Source: Diphasiastrum complanatum
Lineage: Eukaryota; Streptophyta; Lycopodiopsida; Lycopodiales; Lycopodiaceae
Direction of reading: 5' to 3'
Assembly: GCA_029204225.1 (NCBI GenBank)
Contig: CM055109.1
Location: 27,854,861 to 27,918,860 of the forward strand
Length of the DNA stretch: 64,000 nucleotides
Position numbers and translations under genes: made by a program
The notes under the pieces: model-generated
The model's database searches: none
What the model was told of the DNA's origin: nothing
The model's input: the letters and a program-made list of their open reading frames with translations, nothing else
Shown: piece by piece, positions 25,501 through 37,500 of the stretch
Layout: each line of letters opens with the position of its first letter
Position numbering within the stretch: the stretch's first letter is position 1

Positions 25501-28500
25501 ACAGGGGGTATGAACATAGTAGTGGGCTGAGCTAGTAACTAAAAGGCACTAGGCCCAAGTTGAAACCGGGTGTGGCTCCCTGACAAGCTATCAGAGAAGT
25601 AGAGAATTATAACCGTCACGATCCCAGCCATTAGCGACGAAATGCTAGCTAGCAAGTAGCCAAGGTGACCGAGCGGGTCACACACTATGACTCATGAGTC
25701 ACTTAGTATTCACGGGCCACAAGTAGCATGCATGCCAAGTGGACCAATTACCCAATGTTGGATGCCATGTGCCTAGTGATAGTTATAGCAAGCAATCAGA
25801 CTCAAAGGGGGGTGCCTATAGTTGGGATGATTAATTTGACACACTGGACATCAATATTCATGATCTTGGAGAGAGGTTGCGACAAATGGTATCAAAGCAC
25901 AAAGAGGGAACTTTTTCAAGAAGAGAATAGCTTATTCAAGAGAGAATTAGAAAACATCATTATATTTCGATTTTCTTGGGAGATTTGTTGGTAACAAAGA
26001 TTAGAGGTCGATTTCTACTGCAACATTACTAGTGAAAGAGCTAATCAACATCATATAGGGTATCAAGGCTGGCCCCACCAAAAACGGCCAAAACAAATAG
26101 GGCTTTTCTTCATTATAGGCGAGTCTTGCCTTGTAGCGTCTTATTACACTTGTGAATTGACGACTACCCTCCATCGCACTTTATTGGTAGCCTTCATTGC
26201 ACATTTTGGGGCTAAAAATCCATTTTTCCAAAGCTGCAAGTGCGCATCACCTCTAACTGGTAAATTGTTGTCCTAATTGTTAATGTTCACATTGTTATCC
26301 CTAATGTTGTCATCTAGGATTAATTACGATTATTGGGCCATGCTTGCATGCTAACTCTAGGGGCCTTCACCTATATTTAGTAAAGTCACGTTAGAATTTA
26401 GTTGAAGTCAAGTTCGAAATCTTAGTGCTTGGTTTGAAGCACAAGTTTTGCTATAGAGGAGTATTGGGTGCTTTAAACTTATATAGAGACATCAATTAGG
26501 CAATTGCTTTTAGATTGCTGTTGCTTTTGCTTTTTTGGCATAGACTATTGTCTATAAGTATGTAGTGCACCCTAGTCCATTTGCAATGGAACATGGTTGG
26601 AGCACATCTCAATATTATGCTTCATCATTGTTGTTTGTGTTCTCTCTCATGTCTATGATTATTGTCCAACAACAATAGGAATCTTATATGGGACCGGGGT
26701 AACTTGCATAGATGCACGTCATTCCAGAACGGTTTCAACACCGTTCCGGAATGGAATGCTGCAAAAAAAGAAAATCGATTCTTTTGTTGTTTCTTTTAAA
26801 CTGTGTGTTGGGGGCGGGGAAAAACAACATGTAGGGAAGTAAAAAAAAATTCAAACACTATAAGTCTTAGAACATACATATACTTTCTAATTTCTCACAT
26901 GAGGTCCGGAAAGTTGTGTTGAAAAACCCTGCAAATTCGAACTTGAGAAATAATGTCACAAGCTAGTCTCTCCAAGCTCGTGAATCCTAGAAGGCCGATG
27001 TGTAGAATCAACCTCCCAACCATAGGCACCCCCTCCTTGAGTTCTTCTACCTGCTATTCCTGTCAACTGGCGCATGGCATCCACCTGTGGGTGATCAGTC
27101 CACTTGGCATGCAGGAACCCCGTGACCCTGGAATACTGAGTGACTCATAGGGTACCACCCCCCCGCCAAAGACCTGTGACCCACTTGGTCACCTCAACTA
27201 CTTGTCGTCTAGCATCTCGTCACTGACGGCTAGGGTCCCAACGGTCAAGACACACCGCGTCTCTGATAGCTTGTCAGGCGGCCACACCGGATCACTGCTC
27301 GTGACGCACCAGTCTCTACTTGGGACAGATGTCCTTGTCGGTCACCGACCCTTGCCAATACTAGGCCTCAGGTCCTTTGGTAACCGGCCGTGCCTAGATC
27401 ATGATAGAGCCGTAACTGGGCTCTAACAATCCTTCCCTTCTCTGGCAAGTCATCGATCCTCGATGACAAACTCTGGGTAGGACTTCTGCAACACCTGTCG
27501 CATCTCCCAGGTAGCATCTGACAACAGATGCCCTTTCCAAGTTACTAGATACTCTTGAAGGAGGCGATTCGGCAAGCGTCGCTCCCTTCGATCTAGGACT
27601 CTTTCAAGCCCACAACCTGTGGTGTCTTTCTCCTCTAGAGATACTAGACCTTCCACCAGGCTATCGCCATCGTGCAAACATTTCTTCAGTTTGCTAACAT
27701 GAAATATTGAATGCACCTTGCATCCCACAGGTAGCTGTAGCTTATAAGCTACTTGGCTCACCTTCTTAATAATCAACCATGGTCCACAATACCTAGGAGA
27801 TAACTTGGCACACTTTCCTATACATAGCACCTTCAACTTCGAAGGGACTAGTAAATACACCCAATCTCCATTCTCAAATTCCCGATAGGTACAGTTCTCA
27901 CGGGTATAACTCTTTGCCCTAGCTACAGCCTTGGACAAATTATCTCGTGCCATCTCTAGCTTCTGTTGCATCTGAGCTACAGCACTAGTAGGTACCCTAT
28001 GTGGAATCCCTATGATTGCAGGACTAAGTGGCTTGAAACCTTTATTGAGCTCAAATGGACTCAATTCAGTGGACGCATGTCTCTTATCATTGTACGTGAA
28101 CTCCAATAGCGGTAAATGCTTTGCGTTTTAATAACATATGCCCTAAGCATATCTTCCAAGATCTGGTTCACTCGCTCTGTCTGACCATCTGTCTGAGGAT
28201 GCTCAGAGCTACTCATCCGCAACTGTGTTCCTAGCTTGGCGAACACCTCAATCCAGAAATTTCCCGTAAACTTGGGATCCCTGTCAGAAACAATGGACTT
28301 CGGAAGGCCATGTAGCCTGCCACACACGCTGACAATGCGGGTCCCTTTCTTGAGCCTTCTTAATCTCCTCCATGAGACCACTGTCAACCACAATAAAGCT
28401 CATCTGATGCAGTATACGAAATAGTGCATCAGCGACCACATTTTCCTTCCCTCTTCGGAAGCGAATTTCCAAGTGAAATTCCTGCATCCGACAATGCCAC

Positions 28501-31500
28501 TTGCATCCGTCTCTAGGTCAAAAGGTTTTTGGGTATCCACAATCTTGAGGACTGGAGCCGTGGCCACAGACTCCTTCAAGTTCTCAGAACGTTGCTGAGC
28601 TTCAGCATCCCATCGAACCACAATGTTGTTTTTCCGTAACTAGTCCGTTAGAGGAGCAGCTATCCAAGAATAATTTATAACAAACCGCCGGTAGAACTTA
28701 CAAAAGCCTAAGAAAGATTGTAACTGGCGTATATCAGCAGGCCTCGGCCACTTCTTAACCACAGCCACCTTGGCTGGGTCAACCGAAATACCCTCAGCTG
28801 TCACTACGTGACCTAAATACTCGACACGAGTCTTACACAACTCTGTCTTCTAAGCAGTGGCGTACAAGAGGTTCATCGCAACGACCAAGAAGGTCACAGC
28901 TCCGCAAGTTGCTGAGTTGTTAATTGAGAATATTGTCAGGTTACATGGCCTTCCGAAGTCCATTGTTTCTGACAGGGATCCCAAGTTTACGGGAAATTTC
29001 TGGATTGAGGTGTTTGCCAAGCTGGGAACACAGTTGCAGATGAGTAGCTATGAGCATCCTCAGACGGATGGTCAGATAGAGCGAGTGAACCAGATCTTGG
29101 AAGAGATGCTTAGGGCATATTTTAGTAGTACAAAATAGACTAGGTAAACATTTACCGCTATTGGAGTTCGCGTACAATGATAAGAGACATGCGTCCACTG
29201 GATTGAGTCCATTTGAGCTCAATTATGGTTTCAGGCCACTTAGTCCTGCAATCATAGGGATTCCGCATAGGGTACCCAGTGCTATAGAGTTTTTGGCTCA
29301 GATGCAGCAGAAGCTAGAGATGGCACGAGATAATTTGTCCAAGGCTGTGGCTAGGGCAGAGAGTTATACCCATGAGAACCGTACCTATCGGGAATTTGAG
29401 AATGGAGATTGGGTGTATTTACTGACAAATTCCAAGGCCTAGCTATGGAGTATCATAACAGCATAGTAAGCACACTATGAAAGCTTCAGAAAACCAGCTA
29501 TGGAGTAGAACACAAAAGCAAGAGAGAGAGGACTTCAAAGCTCTCACAACATGAATGAATATTCAAAGTGTAGTAGGGCGTGGAAACCCCTCCAAAGTTT
29601 GGGCTACATATAGCATGTTATGTATAGAGGTGGTGTCTTGCTAATTCTAGCTCTAGAACCCACATGGGTCCTTAACCTACTTGATTTACTTGCCTAATTA
29701 GCACAAGTGGGGTGTACTATGTACATAAATGTTTTGCCCCCATGTCTTATGCACAACTTACAAGTTACAAGTATACAAGCCTTAAGGGGCAAAATAGGCA
29801 TTTATTTCAACACCACCCCCCCCCCCCCTCCCCCTCAATGGCTATTTTGTTCATACCAACACCTAGCATGCTACGAAACTTTTCAAATTTTTCTCTACTA
29901 AGTGCCTTAGTAAAGATATCTGCTGCTTGTTCGTTGGTATCACAGTACTCAAGCTGAATTTCTCCGCTTTGTATCTTCTCTCGTAAGAAGTGTTGATCCA
30001 CCTCAATATGCTTCGTACGAGCATGGTACACGGGATTTTTGGCAAGCTGGATGCAACTCTGGCTGTCACACTGAAGAATAATAGGACCATCCTGTGGAAT
30101 CTGCACCTCCCCAAGAAGTCTCCTGAGCCATATTGCCTCGCAGGTAGCTTTTGCCGCTGCTCTATACTCAGCCTCTGTCGATGATAAGGTAATTGTGGGT
30201 TGTTTCTTGCTACACCAAGAAATGGCCCCTGAACCAAGGTTGAAAGTGTAACTTGTGGTCGACTTTCGATCATCCCTATCACCTGCCCAATCCTAATCGG
30301 TAAAGCCTCCAAGCTGAAGCTTTCCGTCATCTGTGTACTCAATCCCATAGCAGGTTGTCCCTTTGACATACCTCAAAACCCTCTTGGCTGCTTTCCAGTG
30401 TGCTTCAGTTGGAGAACTCATGAACTGGCTTGCTACACCAACCGCATAGGAAATGTCTGGTCTCGTAGTGGTGAGATAAATCAGGCTACCCACAAGCTGC
30501 CTATAAAGAGTCTCGTCCACAAAAGGAGTGCCATCATCTCTGGATGGCTTACTGCTGGTATCAATGGGCGTGGAAACGGGTTTGCAATCCTGCATGTTGA
30601 ACCTGTTCAAGACTTCACATGCATAGTTAGCTTGGGAAATAAACACTTTTTCCCTTTTTCCAAACCTCCAAGCCAAGACAATAGTGGATTAAGCCCAAAT
30701 CCTTCATCTCGAACTCATTTGATAAATGAGCCTTCACCTTTTCAATAAGCTGCCCATTGTGACCCGTGATGACCAAGTCATCCACATAGAGAACTATCAA
30801 AACAATGTTCCCATCCTCCTCCTTCACGAACAGGTTGCAATCCGACTGACTCTTTATGAATTGCTCCTTGGCAAAATAGTCGTCAATACGACTATACCAG
30901 GCCCTGGGTGCCTGCTTCAAACCATATAAGGCCTTCTTAAGCCTGCATACCATACTTTCCTTGCTCTTAGCCTCAAAACCTTGTGGCTGTTCCATGTAGA
31001 CTTCTTCAGCCAACTGTCCATTAAGAAAAGCACTCTTCACGTCCATTTGATGGACCTCCCAACCAAAAAATGTAGCCAATGCTAAAACCAACCTGATATA
31101 CGTCATCTTAGCTACCGGTGCAAACGTCTCATCATAGTCCAAGCCCTCCTTCTTTGCATAGCAACCAGCCTTGCCTTATGCTTTTCGATGCTCCCATCCG
31201 ATTTGTATTTGGTCCTGTAGACCCACTTACAGCCAATAGGACGCTCCCTTTTGGTAACTTCACCAAATCCCATGTATCATTCTTGACAATGGAGTCGTAC
31301 TCCTCTTGCATAGCATGTTGCCATACCTTCTCATCTGCTGCCTCAACAAATGTATGCGGATCTTGTGAATCCAAAATAGTAGTCATAAGTGTTCATGTTG
31401 TTGGGCTTGCCTTTAAGACCTCCTAGCCCCTAGATTGCTGCTCTCTCCCTCATCCAATGTCAAACCATCCTGCACAGTTTGCCAATACCACTTGGGAAAC

Positions 31501-34500
31501 TTCTTCCTTGCAGTTGGTGATGAAGACAGTGAATAGGACTCAATAGATTTGCCCCTTTCCTTCCGCTTCCTAGCCTCCTCGGATTCTTCCTCTTGATCAC
31601 TCATATGATCATCCTGAGGCTCCCCAATATATGGATGTGGGTCATCAAGTATTGGCACAAATTCACTTGTACCATCCTCCATCTCAAGTTCCTCTATAGG
31701 AGGCGTTTGATCTTCTTCAAAGATCACATTTCGACTTATGATCCTCTTCTTGCTAGTAAGATCGTAAAGTCTGTAAGCTTTGCTTTCTTCACTGTATCCC
31801 AAGAAAATACACTTTTCTGATTTTGCATCCAGCTTCTTCCTGTTATCCTTGGGAATATGGGCATAGGCCGTACAACCAAACACTCACAAAGCGCCCACCT
31901 TGGGCTTAATGCCGCTAAATGCCTCTTCTGGAGTCTTGCCTTCCACAACTTTTGTTGGACTTCTATTCAACAGAAACACTGCTGTGTGCATTGCCTCGCC
32001 CCAAAAAGAGTTGGGCAACCCCTTTGCCTTGAGCATGCACCTTGCACACTCCACAATAGTTCGGTTCTTTCTCTCTGCTACGCCATTTTGCTGAGGGGTA
32101 TGAGGAGCTGTAAGTTGCCTTTTGATCCCATTGGCCTTGCAGAATTCCACAAATTCTGTCTTAATGAACTCTCCACCACCGTCTGACCTGAGCATCTTTA
32201 TCTTCTTTCCTGAATGTTCTTCTACCAAAGCTTTGAAATGCAGGAAGTACTTGAATGCTTCAGATTTTAACTTCAAGAAATAAATCCAAATCTTGCGTGA
32301 GAAGTCATCAATAAAGGTCATAAAGTAATATGCCCCCCCTGCAGATTTTGTTTGGGTTGGCCCCCACAAATTTGAATGTATCAAGTCAAGTATGCCTGCT
32401 GCCCTGGTGGTGCTTTCCTTGGGAAACTTATGTCTTTGCTGTTTTCCCATTGCGCAAGCCTCGCAAACTAAAGAGCTTAGCTTAACAACTGGAAGCCCCT
32501 CCACCATATGATGCTGGTTCAACACCTGCATGCTTTGGTAGCCAAGATGTCCATACCTCTCATGCCACAACCTATCCACATCACTTCCTTTTGCTGTATA
32601 AGCATGCTGACTAGGGATAGAAGTGTATAACCTATATAGATTATCTTCCTGCAATGCTTTGGCCACAACCTTCATATTATCACTCAAGTCCAACACAAGG
32701 TAGCATCAAATTCTACTTTCATATTTTGTTGAGTGATAGCTCCTACTGCAAGAAGATTTTTAGCAAGTCCTGGTACATATAAGACATTCTTAATGACTTT
32801 GACTTCTCCTGATGGAAGCTTTACAAGTACTGTGCCCTTTCCCTTGACCTTGTGTGTTGAATTGTCACTTAGGCACACCTCTTGTCCATCACTAATCCCC
32901 ACAAAGGTATCAAACCAATCCCTATGAGGGGTCATGTGCTTTGAAGCACCTGAGTCAATGTACCAACCACCTGTTGTAGCTTGTGAAGCCAATGCAACAA
33001 AGAATAACTCAGCTTGCCTTATGTCACTCTGCTCCTCTCTTGCAACACTCTCAACAACCTTTCCTCCTTGCTTCTTTGTGCCCTTCTTTTGGTCTGCAAG
33101 CTTCTTCCTGCACTCAAAAGCAAAGTGTCCATATTTGCCATAGTAATTGCAATTCCCCTTCCTTCGAGGTGTGGAAGAAGTATTCGAGGAGGATTGTGCT
33201 TCTGACATCTGCAAGTTCTCCATTCCTTGCTCAAGTGTTTGTGGTGCTCCTTTGTTCTTGCCTGGATTTTGCTTCTTCTTAGAAGCAAAGGCATGCTCCT
33301 GGAAATCTTCCCTCTTGGAGAGATTAAATCTCCTCATCTCCTCCTGTAACAAGAGACCATAGACTTCTTCATAGGTAGGGATCTTCTCTCTCACTGATAT
33401 CATCATCACAAAGTTCTGATAAGCATATGACAAGCTATTCAGAACTATTGGCACCAAGTCTTTGTCAGCAATAGACTCTCCAAGTACAGAAAGCTGATAT
33501 CTAATATCCTGAATCTTAGTAAGATGATCAGTAATTGTCTCCCCTGTCTCCATTCTGAAAGTATACGACTTGTTCTTCAAGTAGAGAAACCTGGTTGTAC
33601 TTGCTGTCTCATACAATGCACAAAGAATGTGCCATGCATCCACAGGCCCTTTGGCTGACCTGATTAGAGGAATCACATTATCCCTCACTGACATGTTGAT
33701 GATTCTGTGTGCCTTTTCCCCTCTCTTGATATAGTCCTTAAGTTCAAGTTCAGATGTTGGAACAGGCTCCTCACCTGTCACAAGCTTCCAACATTCTTTG
33801 TCTTCAAGAATGTTCTTGATCTTGAATTTCCATATGCTAAAGTTAGTGCCATCAAGCCGGCTGGCTTCACTCAGCATGCTCTCTGCAAGACTAGACATAA
33901 CTGGATAGAAATAAAACACAAAAGGCAAACTGGGGTTTTCACCCAACTAGGGTATGCAGCCACTTGCTCAATAACCCTCAGCTTCTGGATTTGAAACTAT
34001 CCCCCTGTATGGCTGTCCTAGCCCTTGTCCAAGATCCACTCAGAACTTTCACTGAAGTCCCCGCTGTAGAAAGCGCCCTCCTACAGTCCTGGCTGTCCAG
34101 AAAGACTCAAAAAATTTTGTCCCAAATTAGAAACTTTTTGGCTCCCTGTACTCCCCTTGCCAACAGTACTCCAACCATGCAGATAGCACAGAGATCAGAT
34201 GCCCCTACAAAAAGTGCTCCCTCCTCACAGGTAAGCTGCTCTCCAGGAATGGCAGGAATCTGATCAAAAAACAGGTCCAAGCTTTCACCACACCACAGGC
34301 AACATAACCTGCTCTGATACCATGACAAATTCCAAGGCCTAGCTATGGAGTATCATAACAGCATAGTAAGCACACTATGAAAGCTTCAGAAAACCAGCTA
34401 TGGAGTAGAACACAAAAGCAAGAGAGAGAGGACTTCAAACTCACATGAATCATTATTCAAAGTGTAGTAGGGCGTGGAAACCCCTCCAAAGTTTGGGCTA

Positions 34501-37500
34501 CATATAGCATGTTATGTATAGAGGTGGTGTCTTGCTAATTCTAGCTCTAGAACCCACATGGGTCCTTAACCTACTTGATTTACTTGCCTAATTAGCACAA
34601 GTGGGGTGTACTATGTACATAAATGCTTTACCCCCATGTCTTATGCACAACTTACAAGTTACAAGTATACAAGCCTTAAGGGGCAAAATAGGCATTTATT
34701 TCAACATTTACTAGTCCCTTCGAAGTCGAAGGTGCTACGCACAGGAAAGTGCGCCAAGTTATCTCCTAGATATTGTGGACCATGGTTGATTATTAAGAAG
34801 GTGAGCCAAGTAGCTTATAAGCTACAGCTACTTGTGGGATGCAAGGTGCATCCAGTATTCCATGTTAGCAAACTGAAGAAATGTTTGCACGATGGCGATA
34901 GCCTGGTGGAAGGTCTAGTGTCTGTAGAGGAGAAAGACACCAGAGGTTATGGGCCAAAAAGAGCGTAGTTGCCTCCGTCAAGAGTATCTAGTAACTTGGA
35001 AAGCGCATCCGTTGTCAGATGCTACCTGGGAGACTCGATAGGCGTTGCAGAAGTCTTACCCAGAGTTTGTCATCGACGAGGACTGATGACTTGCCAGAGG
35101 AGGGAAGGTTTGTTAGAGTCCAGTTACGACTCTATCATGACCTCGACACGGCCGGTTACCAAAGGGCCTGAGGCCTAGTGTTGGCAAGGGTCGGTGACCG
35201 ACGAGGACATCTGTCCCAAGTGGGGACCGGTGCATCACAAGTAGTGATCCGGTGTGGCCGCCTGACAAGCTGTCAGAGATGCGGTGTGTCTTGACCGTCG
35301 GGACCCTAGCCGTCAGTGACGAGATGCTAGCCGACAAGTAGTCGGGGTGACCAAGAGGGTCACAGGTCTTTGGCGGGGCACGAGGGTGGTACCCTATGAG
35401 TCACTCAATATTCACAAGTCATAGGGGTCAGGCATGCCAAGTGGACTGATCACCCACATGTGCCAGTTGACGGGAATAGTAGGTAGAAGGATTCAAGGAG
35501 GGGGTGCCTATGGTTGGGAGGTTCATTCTACACACCGGCCTTCCCTAGGATTCACGAGCTTGGAGAGACTTGCTTGTGATAGAGACTATGTGCACACTCA
35601 TAGTTGCTTTAAGGGGAGGTATGGATGGGTGGTGAGTAGTCCTCATGTTATTGTGTTGATTATTTTGTTGTAGATGTATCAGGTTGCTATAACATATTAG
35701 AGATCATGGATTCTTTGCATGTGAGTGCTTGTAGACCTCTCATTTTTGGGATATGGATTCTCTTGTTTTAGCTTGAAACTACACCGTTCCAACATCATCG
35801 CACCGCATGGAAGAAGCAATGACCCAAAACATGACCTCTTTAGAATATATGCTAAAATATGATTTTCCATATGATAATTGATTGGAACGACTTTCTATGA
35901 GAACAAAGTTTGGTAAAGCATGGTACCTTTATACAAGCAAGAAGGATTCATGGGAAGCATTGAAGATGCGAAAGTTCATCAAAGCAGGGTTTAATATTTA
36001 TGGATAAGACAATGACTATGCATGTATTTGGTCATGTAGGATGGACCCTCTATATATGCTACGTCTATATATGTTAACCCTGGCTATTAGTTAATTTTTG
36101 GCTACTCTCAAGGATTTTACACAATAGAAATGTTAACTGTTATTTGTTAACATAATTTACTCCCGCCTTCAAGAAATTGACTTGGTTAAATGTTATTTTA
36201 CAGATAGGGATTCCCTGGATATATTTGATTCGTCATCCAATTGTAGAACAAATCCATGCTCACACCTTGAAGCTTGAAAGTCTACACAAGCATCCACGAT
36301 CATTCCACTTGGCATTAATCTTGGCATCCCATACCACTAAGATTCCTCCCACATAGGAGATGCCTCACCTTGTTTTGCCAATCCATTCGTCTCACCCAAT
36401 AGCTGATGCCTCCCCAACTGATGGCATAAATGACGTTATTTAAGCTCTTTCTTGAATAGGTACAGCCAAGCTATTGATTCCCAATAAATGATCATCCTTG
36501 ATCTATTGTTGAGCTAGTGGCCAGCAGTTATGCAGAAGACTCATAGATATGCTTCTTGGTTTCCAAGGGGAGGCTCGAACCTGGGACCAAAGAAACTTTG
36601 GATGCCAAGCCAACCAACTGAGCCAACCCCGTTGGGTAGAAGACTCATAGATATGGCATCACATAAGCTCAAAAGACAATAGAAGATGAAAAAAGTCACC
36701 TTCACTGAGCTCCATAATTGAATCGTATCATAAGTTGTAGTTCCAACAGCAGCTACCCTATTCACGCTAAGATGGGAACCCTCAAGGAACCTTCCGAGAA
36801 TCTCCAATAAGGGCAAACACTAGCCCAAATAGAGAAGTGACTCGCCTACTTATGAGCTACCTTTTACCATACTTAGAAATAAAGATATGCCTCGAAGGCT
36901 CAATAGGCAACACGAGTCGAAACGTCACATGGATCTGTATATAGCTCTCCTTTTGCAAAAAGTCCTAACGTTACTGCAATCCAGCTGGCATCGGGCTCAT
37001 AAACCTCAGATAAGAGATCTTCAAGTTGCTATACACAATTTCTTAGCTGTCGTGCCTAATAGTTGGGCTCTTAGACTTAATAGAGATGGTAAGCTCTTTG
37101 AGGAACAACTCAGAGAGGCACTGTTCCTTCGGAGGGCCCGCAAGGCAACTATTTTTCATCTGTTCTTGATATTTCTGTTGAACATTTTGGCTATTTGTTG
37201 TTCTTTTGTTATTTTTTAATGTTTGAGTTCAAGCCTCATAGGTTCTTCAAGCTGGTTTTTAGAGAAGAATGGGTACATCTTGATTCTCACAGAAAGTTAT
37301 GACACAGTCAAGTAATGGAAAAAACAGCTGTTCTAAAGGTAAACTTGTTGTTTCTGATCTGTATATTTTAGCTTTCTCTTGCTCACCATCTTGCGAGTTT
37401 GAGCTAAATTATTTGGTGTAAGTAAATGTAATTGCCTGTAGTACAGGTAACAGCTCAAGATGTATCAACAATGATCAGAAACGGACAGAAGAGCATAATC

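Larger units (their letters stand above)
22577..25520. mobile_element. Transposon II, two convergent ORFs, right end lost
   Basis: The left terminus CATAGTACCCTTTGGTACGC and its GGTACCGC array (22577-22680) match the ends of the 0.93-kb element, so the two share a family. Inside are a 121-codon plus-strand ORF and a convergent minus-strand gene with hAT-like residues and AT-hooks, about 530 bases apart. The sequence breaks at about 25520, within the transposase-like gene, where a fragment of gypsy LTR begins. It lies in PDC intron 5. Confidence 0.6.
29423..34706 (-). mobile_element. Nearly complete Ty1/copia element inserted in gypsy B
   Basis: The element has two LTRs beginning TGACAAATTCC and ending TTTCAACA (on the plus strand), a 5-bp target duplication TTTAC at 29418-29422 and 34707-34711, a perfect PBS, a polypurine tract and gag-protease-integrase-RT-RNase H in the standard copia order. 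Coding is on the minus strand although the LTR termini read TG...CA on the plus strand. The LTRs differ by only a few substitutions and one short indel cluster, so this is one of the youngest insertions in the window. It splits the gypsy B integrase frame exactly. Length is 5,284 bases. Confidence 0.95.
13575..37446 (+). other. Giant PDC intron 5 (23,872 bp)
   Basis: The donor GTATAT follows the codon for Gln452 (end of GDGSFQ), and the acceptor TAGTACAG precedes [10 protein letters not shown]. The phase is 0. The interior is almost all transposable elements in both orientations, listed separately. The intron falls inside the thiamine-diphosphate motif, between GDG and NN, so faithful splicing is needed for a catalytic protein. 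Confidence 0.92.

Noticed and set aside
34606-34968. 120-codon ORF beginning in the copia LTR
   Set aside because: Accidental fusion of LTR sequence with the gypsy B integrase C-terminus across the insertion site.
36887-37219. 110-codon plus-strand ORF before PDC exon 6
   Set aside because: No recognisable motif or splice context; probably chance.
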